A program made the position numbers and the translations under genes. From Armatimonadota bacterium (lineage in GTDB: Bacteria > Armatimonadota > Hebobacteria > CAIYQO01), in contig JAKIYB010000158.1 in NCBI GenBank assembly GCA_022708765.1, positions 1-8,849 of the forward strand: a stretch of DNA of 8,849 bases, given 5' to 3'. Of this stretch, positions 1-2,957 are shown in pieces. Positions within the stretch are counted from its first letter, which is position 1, and every line of letters begins with the position of its first letter. Below the pieces are notes generated by a model. It was not told where the DNA came from, did not search any database, and saw only the letters and a list, made by a program, of their open reading frames with translations.

Positions 1-755
1 CGGACTTCCATGGTATCCGCCCCTACGTGCAGGGAGATGACCTGCGCCGCGTTCACTGGAAAGCCACCGCGCATACCGGCAAGCTGGCTATCAAAGAATA
101 TGAGTACCGCCATTCCGGCGCCGTGCAGGTAATTCTCGACCTGCAGGCGGGCATCTACCTGGGTGCGGGCGATTACGCGTCGCTGGAAACGGCCATTACC
201 CTCGCGGCGTCCATCCTCGACCATGTGCTGCAGGCAGGTAACCAGGCCGGCCTGTTCGCTACGGGCGGCAACGTCACCACCCTGCCCCCGGAATCTGGCC
301 AGCGCCAGCGCCACCGCGCGCTGGAAGCGCTGGCGCTGGCGAAGGATGACGGTCCCACCGGCATCGCCAAAGCGCTGACCAGCGGCGAAATCCCTCTCTC
401 GCGCCGCTGTACCACCATCGTCATCACGCCCACCACCGACAAAAGCGTCATCGGCGCGCTGCTGGCGCTGCGCGGCCGTGCCGCCCAGGTGCTGCTGGTG
501 CTGCTCGATGCCCGCACGTATTACGAGGCGGAACAGGAGGCAAACAAACCAACAAATCCGCTGCTCGCTCTCGCCACCGCCCCCATCACCCTCTCCGGTC
601 TTACCGGCGCCAACGGCCTGCGCCGCGGCTTGCCGTCCAGCGAAGCGCATCACGAACTCACGCACGCCGCGGCTGCCGCCGGCATCGAAGTCCTCCCCGT
701 CAGCGCCCAGGCGCCGCTGCACCACGTGCTGCATGCCCTTCGCATGCGGATGTGA
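1..755 (+). CDS. DUF58 domain protein, 3' part (5' end outside window)
   Basis: The frame is open from the left edge (first full codon at base 3) to TGA at 753-755, giving about 250 visible residues. The first visible residues carry the DUF58 signature: FHGIRPY, then G-D-D-x-R-R-V-H-W (residues 11-19), then a lysine/glycine stretch ending in K-E-Y-E (31-34). A GTG lies in frame at base 27, but the motif begins upstream of it, so this is an internal codon and the true start is off the window. After the motif comes a vWA-like alternation of hydrophobic strands and Ala-rich helices. In other bacteria DUF58 proteins usually sit with a MoxR AAA+ ATPase and a transglutaminase-like membrane protein, and their role is poorly defined. 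The usual N-terminal membrane segments would lie outside the window. The C-terminus ends in Arg-Met-Arg-Met with no extra domain. No terminator hairpin follows at once; the first strong hairpin starts about 85 bases downstream. Confidence 0.85.
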   Translation, partial: DFHGIRPYVQGDDLRRVHWKATAHTGKLAIKEYEYRHSGAVQVILDLQAGIYLGAGDYASLETAITLAASILDHVLQAGNQAGLFATGGNVTTLPPESGQRQRHRALEALALAKDDGPTGIAKALTSGEIPLSRRCTTIVITPTTDKSVIGALLALRGRAAQVLLVLLDARTYYEAEQEANKPTNPLLALATAPITLSGLTGANGLRRGLPSSEAHHELTHAAAAAGIEVLPVSAQAPLHHVLHALRMRM

Positions 756-838
756 CCCATGGCGTTCCGCGCGTTTGTTAATCGTTTCTTATTGTAAAAC
801 CGTGGACGTATTGCCATGCGAGGGGTAAAGTATGGATA

Positions 839-970
839 GCGAAGTTTGCTTCGCCCCCGTGGCCTCTTCCTCGGTAAAGGAAGGGGAACGTGCTTCTCTC
901 GATGCTTTGTGAAATTCCCCCTCCCCGCCCAGGGAGGGGGACGGGGGAAGCCAGCCGGACACTCTTCCCC
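839..970. repeat. GC-rich cluster of three to four hairpins, possible dispersed intergenic element
   Basis: Four stems can be read directly. Bases 839-844 pair with 849-854 (GCGAAG/CTTCGC, 4-nt loop). Bases 863-871 pair with 878-886 (9 bp with one G-T pair, 6-nt loop). Bases 916-925 pair with 932-941 (10-bp perfect stem TCCCCCTCCC/GGGAGGGGGA, 6-nt loop). Bases 944-950 pair with 964-970 (GGGGAAG/CTTCCCC, 13-nt loop). Alternative pairings exist, for example TTCCCCC at 915-921 with GGGGGAA at 943-949, or 879-888 with 915-924 with one mismatch. Purine arms alternating with pyrimidine arms resemble REP-like intergenic repeats of GC-rich bacteria, but only one copy lies here, so repeat status is inference. 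No T-run follows any stem, so it is not a standard intrinsic terminator. Confidence 0.45.
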
Positions 971-1065
971 GACTCCTCCAGTGAAGCTCACGCAGCCGTC
1001 TCGCGATGCGAAATCACGCGCGGATTGCCCGCATTCGCGCGCAAATGCCGAGTTTGCGCACTTTT

Positions 1066-1107
1066 TTCACCAATCCTCTTGCATTCTGCTATACTCGCTT
1101 GTATAGT
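1066..1107 (+). promoter_or_regulatory. Candidate promoter(s) of the zinc-ribbon gene with an 18-bp dyad
   Basis: Two overlapping sigma-70-like arrangements are visible. One is TTCACC (1066-1071), an 18-bp spacer, and TATACT (1090-1095). The other is TTGCAT (1079-1084), a 17-bp spacer, and TATAGT (1102-1107). The -35 boxes are weak (4/6 and 3/6 matches) while both -10 boxes match the consensus 5/6. A perfect inverted repeat CTATAC-N6-GTATAG occupies 1089-1106, lying across the -10 region(s), where a repressor or other DNA-binding protein could act. Transcription from either would give a leader of roughly 145-160 nt before the ATG at 1260. Confidence 0.4.
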
Positions 1108-1259
1108 AGTATTCAGGGATAGAGCAATCGTCCCCATTTATAACCGAGTTGTCCGCAAAGTTTGGCTCCAGCCTGGATGTTCCTGCCACTGCCAAGAACC
1201 CCCCTGCGCCCCCGATCCAAACACCGCAGCAACGAGGACTATCTTCGAGGAGTGTTAGC

Positions 1260-1571
1260 ATGAGCTACACCGACAAAACCATGAGCTGCCGCGACTGCGG
1301 CAAAGAGTTCGTCTTCACGGCGGGCGAGCAGGAATTTCACGCGCAGAAGGGCTTCACGAATGCTCCGGCGCGCTGTCCTGAATGTCGTGCCGCGCGCAAA
1401 GCCGCCGGCGGCTTCGGCGATCGCCGCGCGAGCAGCGGCCCGCGCGAGATGCACGTCGCCATCTGCTCCGAGTGTGGCCGGGAAGCTCGCGTGCCTTTCG
1501 TGCCGCGCGGCGACAAGCCGGTCTACTGCTCGGACTGCTTCCAGGCCCAGCGCGGGGGCAGCCGCTACTAA
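1260..1571 (+). CDS. Small double zinc-ribbon protein (103 aa)
   Basis: The ATG at 1260 is preceded by GAGGAG (1247-1252) with a 7-nt gap. In-frame codons upstream to 1149 are rejected because they lack a ribosome site and encode low-complexity sequence. The protein has eight cysteines in four pairs: C10-x2-C13, C39-x2-C42, C69-x2-C72 and C90-x2-C93. The N-terminal half (about 6-46; C-R-D-C-G-K-E-F, then F-x-x-x-G-F, then R-C-P-E-C-R) matches the probable zinc-binding domain often called zf-trcl. The C-terminal half (about 65-95) has C-S-E-C-G-R, then P-x-x-P-R-G-D-K-P-V-Y-C-S-D-C-F, a knuckle pair common in small bacterial zinc-ribbon proteins. Each half should hold one Zn2+. The hinge 47-63 is Ala/Gly/Ser/Arg-rich. 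The function of the family is not established; nucleic-acid or protein binding is plausible. The protein is cytoplasmic, with no signal peptide or membrane segment. Confidence 0.85.
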   Translation: MSYTDKTMSCRDCGKEFVFTAGEQEFHAQKGFTNAPARCPECRAARKAAGGFGDRRASSGPREMHVAICSECGREARVPFVPRGDKPVYCSDCFQAQRGGSRY

Positions 1572-1591
1572 TTCGACGCGCCAACGTACCC

Positions 1592-1627
1592 GAACGGGCT
1601 CGCGCGGCCACCCGCGCGAGCCCGTTC
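1592..1627 (+). terminator. Perfect 16-bp hairpin between the zinc-ribbon and SUI1-like genes
   Basis: Bases 1592-1607 (GAACGGGCTCGCGCGG) are exactly complementary to 1612-1627 (CCGCGCGAGCCCGTTC), with the 4-nt loop CCAC. It begins 21 bases after the zinc-ribbon stop codon and ends 19 bases before the next ATG. The stem is very GC-rich but is followed by ACGCGTCCGAG rather than a T-run. It could be an unusual terminator, a transcription-attenuating or mRNA 3'-end-protecting stem, or a processing site that partly uncouples the two genes. The structure is certain; the terminator label is inference. Confidence 0.5.
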
Positions 1628-1646
1628 ACGCGTCCGAGAGCCTTAC

Positions 1647-2015
1647 ATGAAGAAGAAACCCATCCCGCCGAAAGATGCCGCCGATACCCGCCTGGGCGAT
1701 TTGCTGGCCGCGCGCGGGTATGCAACAATCCCGGAGTCGTCCGTGCCGCCCGCGGACGAGAGCACCCTCGCCGGGCAAGGAAAACTGGTGCTGCGCCGCG
1801 AACGCAAAGGTCGCGGTGGAAAAACCGTCACCCTGCTGACTGGCCTGGCGCTGCCCCCCGCGCGTATGGAAGCGCTGGCACGAGCCCTGCGCAAGGCACT
1901 CGGCTGCGGTTCCAGCGTGGAAGGCACGATGATTGTCCTGCAGGGCGATATTGCCCCCCGCGCCGAGGAGTGGCTGCGCGCGCGCGGCGCGAAGCAGGTG
2001 GTGCGGGGAAACTGA
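1647..2015 (+). CDS. SUI1/eIF1-like translation factor (YciH family), 122 aa
   Basis: The ATG at 1647 has only a weak purine-rich stretch upstream (GAGAG at 1636-1640, 6-nt gap). The SUI1 domain fills the C-terminal two thirds. It has a first strand K-L-V-L-R-R (46-51), the basic loop R-K-G-R-G-G-K-T (53-60) followed by V-T-L-L-T-G-L, and the helix L-A-R-A-L-R-K-A-L-G (77-86). The signature G-C-G-S-S-V-E-G (86-93) leads into M-I-V-L-Q-G-D, and the end is R-x-x-x-W-L-x-x-x-G-A-K (105-116). The first 40 residues are a Pro/Lys-containing, probably flexible extension. Eukaryotic and archaeal homologues bind the small ribosomal subunit near the P site and police start-codon choice. Bacterial YciH is thought to act similarly on non-canonical initiation, and it is dispensable in Escherichia coli. 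Length is close to that of other bacterial members. The gene is convergent with the next one, with only 6 bases between stop codons. Confidence 0.88.
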   Translation: MKKKPIPPKDAADTRLGDLLAARGYATIPESSVPPADESTLAGQGKLVLRRERKGRGGKTVTLLTGLALPPARMEALARALRKALGCGSSVEGTMIVLQGDIAPRAEEWLRARGAKQVVRGN

Positions 2016-2021
2016 CGTCCG

Positions 2022-2210
2022 CTACTTTGTCTCCAGCGGCATCGGCACGCAGACGTTATCCGCCGAATTCGCCTCTCGCCCGCAGTTGAAGCACACAACC
2101 GTCGGTTTATCCGTCACGCAGGCAATCTCCTCTGCGAGCCCTTTGCTGTGCAGCACACACAGGTGGCCCTGGTGTTTGCCATCGCATTTGCATGTCTGAT
2201 CCGCGCTCAT
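2022..2210 (-). CDS. Cys/His-rich small protein of unknown family (62 aa)
   Basis: The minus-strand ATG (complement of 2208-2210) is preceded on that strand by a strong GAGGAGAG ribosome site a few bases away, which settles this start over an upstream in-frame ATG near 2261 that lacks one. I do not recognise the family. Seven cysteines (7, 9, 18, 31, 40, 43, 54) and three nearby histidines (13, 16, 21) stand out. C-x-C (7-9), H13/H16, C18 and H21 could form one metal site. C31, the knuckle C40-x2-C43-G and C54 could form a second. There is no signal peptide or membrane segment. A metal-binding role is inferred from spacing only. The 3' end nearly touches that of the SUI1-like gene (6 bases apart), so the two transcripts must overlap or end inside each other. 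Confidence 0.75.
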   Translation of the reverse strand: MSADQTCKCDGKHQGHLCVLHSKGLAEEIACVTDKPTVVCFNCGREANSADNVCVPMPLETK

Positions 2211-2383
2211 GATTCTCTCCTCACTATATCGAGTGGTTCTCGATGAACCATACCTATTCATTCGCCATACCCGCGACGGGAACCTTGCATATGGGGAAAA
2301 ATGTCTGTGAGCGCCGCCGGACTATGCGAAACCCGGCCATAACCCGGTTGACAGCATGCGGCTTGGCTCACTATACTTCGGCC
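2211..2383. promoter_or_regulatory. Divergent intergenic region with interleaved inverted repeats
   Basis: This 173-base region lies between the minus-strand Cys-rich gene and the plus-strand marR-type gene. Bases 2228-2250 hold two interleaved perfect dyads. ATCGAG (2228-2233) mates with CTCGAT (2239-2244) across 5 bases. TGGTTC (2234-2239) mates with GAACCA (2245-2250) across 5 bases. They sit 18-40 bases upstream of the Cys-rich gene start, over possible minus-strand -10 boxes TATAGT (2228-2223) and TATGGT (2252-2247); neither has a convincing -35. Farther right, AACCCGG occurs twice (2329-2335 and 2340-2346), ending two bases before the -35 of the marR promoter. These repeats are the best candidates for regulator binding sites in the window. 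Confidence 0.45.
2348..2377 (+). promoter_or_regulatory. Strong sigma-70-type promoter at the marR start codon (leaderless)
   Basis: TTGACA (2348-2353) is a perfect -35 consensus, followed by an 18-bp spacer and TATACT (2372-2377), a 5/6 match to the -10. The A of the ATG is base 2384, 7 bases after the last base of the -10 box, which is where transcription would normally start. No ribosome-binding sequence separates promoter and ATG. The predicted mRNA therefore begins at or within a base or two of the start codon. This promoter probably serves the whole marR-adaptor-pump-channel operon. Confidence 0.7.
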
Positions 2384-2899
2384 ATGGAACTATTCCCCAC
2401 CCGAAGCATTCCCGGCCTCCCCGTAGCCGAATGCGCGGCGCTGGTTGTCGCCGCCGTGCCGGCGGTGATGCAAGCGCTCCGGAGAGAGATGCGCGCCAGT
2501 CGTCCGGCGGAGTTGTCGCTGTCGCAATTTCGCGCGCTCATCTACCTCCGCTTCCACGCCGGCGCTTCCGTCTCCGATGTTGCCGAGCACCTCGGCCTGG
2601 CGCTGTCGTCCACGTCGCAGCTCATTGACGCGCTGGTGAAGGAGGGATACATCACTCGCGAGACCGCCAAAGGCGATCGCCGCCGCGCGACGCTGGCGCT
2701 AACCTCCCACGGCGCCACTATGCTGGACGCGATCCGCGCGCGCGCCCAGGCGCGCATGGAGGAGCGGCTTGCGGTGCTGACCGCCGATGAACGACAGGCC
2801 GTCGGCATAGCCATGCAGGCGCTGCAGCGGGTCTTTGGCGCCCACGCGGCAGGTTCCATACCTGGCGGCGATACCGATCCCATCGCATGCAACCGGTAA
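2384..2899 (+). CDS. MarR-family transcriptional regulator (171 aa), likely controls the efflux operon
   Basis: The start at 2384 is chosen because a strong promoter lies directly upstream; in-frame ATGs from 2243 onward would place the promoter inside the gene. The winged-helix domain spans about residues 44-110. It has L-S-L-S-Q-F-R-A-L at 44-52 and helix V-S-D-V-A-E-H-L-G (63-71). The recognition helix S-S-T-S-Q-L-I-D-A-L-V (75-85) leads into E-G-Y-I-T-R. The wing carries the D-R-R-R motif (98-101), typical of MarR proteins. Flanking helices (about 14-38 and 113-155) would form the dimer interface. Residues 156-171 are a Gly/Pro/Asp-rich tail. MarR proteins bind as dimers to palindromes and usually release DNA when they bind small phenolic or lipophilic ligands. 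Being first in an efflux operon, 58 bases before the adaptor, it is probably a ligand-responsive repressor of itself and the pump. The ligand cannot be read from the sequence. Cys17 is its only cysteine in the N-terminal helix region. Confidence 0.88.
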   Translation: MELFPTRSIPGLPVAECAALVVAAVPAVMQALRREMRASRPAELSLSQFRALIYLRFHAGASVSDVAEHLGLALSSTSQLIDALVKEGYITRETAKGDRRRATLALTSHGATMLDAIRARAQARMEERLAVLTADERQAVGIAMQALQRVFGAHAAGSIPGGDTDPIACNR

Positions 2900-2957
2900 C
2901 GGACCGCGCGCGTTATCTATCTCGGACACCCCGTGACGAATCGTTGAGGAGCACTCG

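Larger units (their letters stand above)
756..1259. other. Intergenic region without a credible gene
   Basis: This 504-base stretch separates the DUF58 gene from the zinc-ribbon gene. Frames crossing it on both strands are rich in Arg, Pro and Ser, lack ribosome sites and show no domain, so I call no gene. It holds a hairpin cluster at about 839-970, a promoter region with a dyad at about 1066-1107, and a leader of about 150 nt before the ATG at 1260. I see nothing recognisable between 971 and 1060. Confidence 0.7.

Noticed and set aside
650..991. Minus-strand open frame of 113 residues across the DUF58 end and the hairpin element
   Set aside because: It overlaps a real gene, is Arg/Pro-rich with no domain, has no ribosome site, and owes its length to the GC-rich hairpin sequence.
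1149..1259. N-terminal extension of the zinc-ribbon protein
   Set aside because: No ribosome site at the upstream start and no domain similarity, whereas GAGGAG sits correctly before 1260.
1382..2089. Plus-strand open frame of 235 residues overlapping the zinc-ribbon and SUI1-like genes
   Set aside because: Arg/Ala/Pro-rich shadow of two genes with clear domains in other frames.
2228..2250. H-type RNA pseudoknot from the interleaved repeats
   Set aside because: The connecting loops would be zero to one base long, too short to span 5-6-bp stems, so alternative hairpins or DNA operators are more likely.
2211..2261. Upstream in-frame start for the Cys-rich minus-strand protein
   Set aside because: The ribosome site GAGGAGAG is placed for the ATG at 2210, and the extension is Arg/Ser/Thr-rich without cysteines.
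2243..2383. Upstream in-frame start for the MarR protein (47 extra residues)
   Set aside because: The promoter TTGACA-N18-TATACT and the dyad lie inside it, and MarR proteins do not carry such an extension.
2900..2957. Separate promoter for the adaptor between marR and the adaptor gene
   Set aside because: The 58-base gap has no convincing -35/-10 pair; co-transcription from the marR promoter is simpler.
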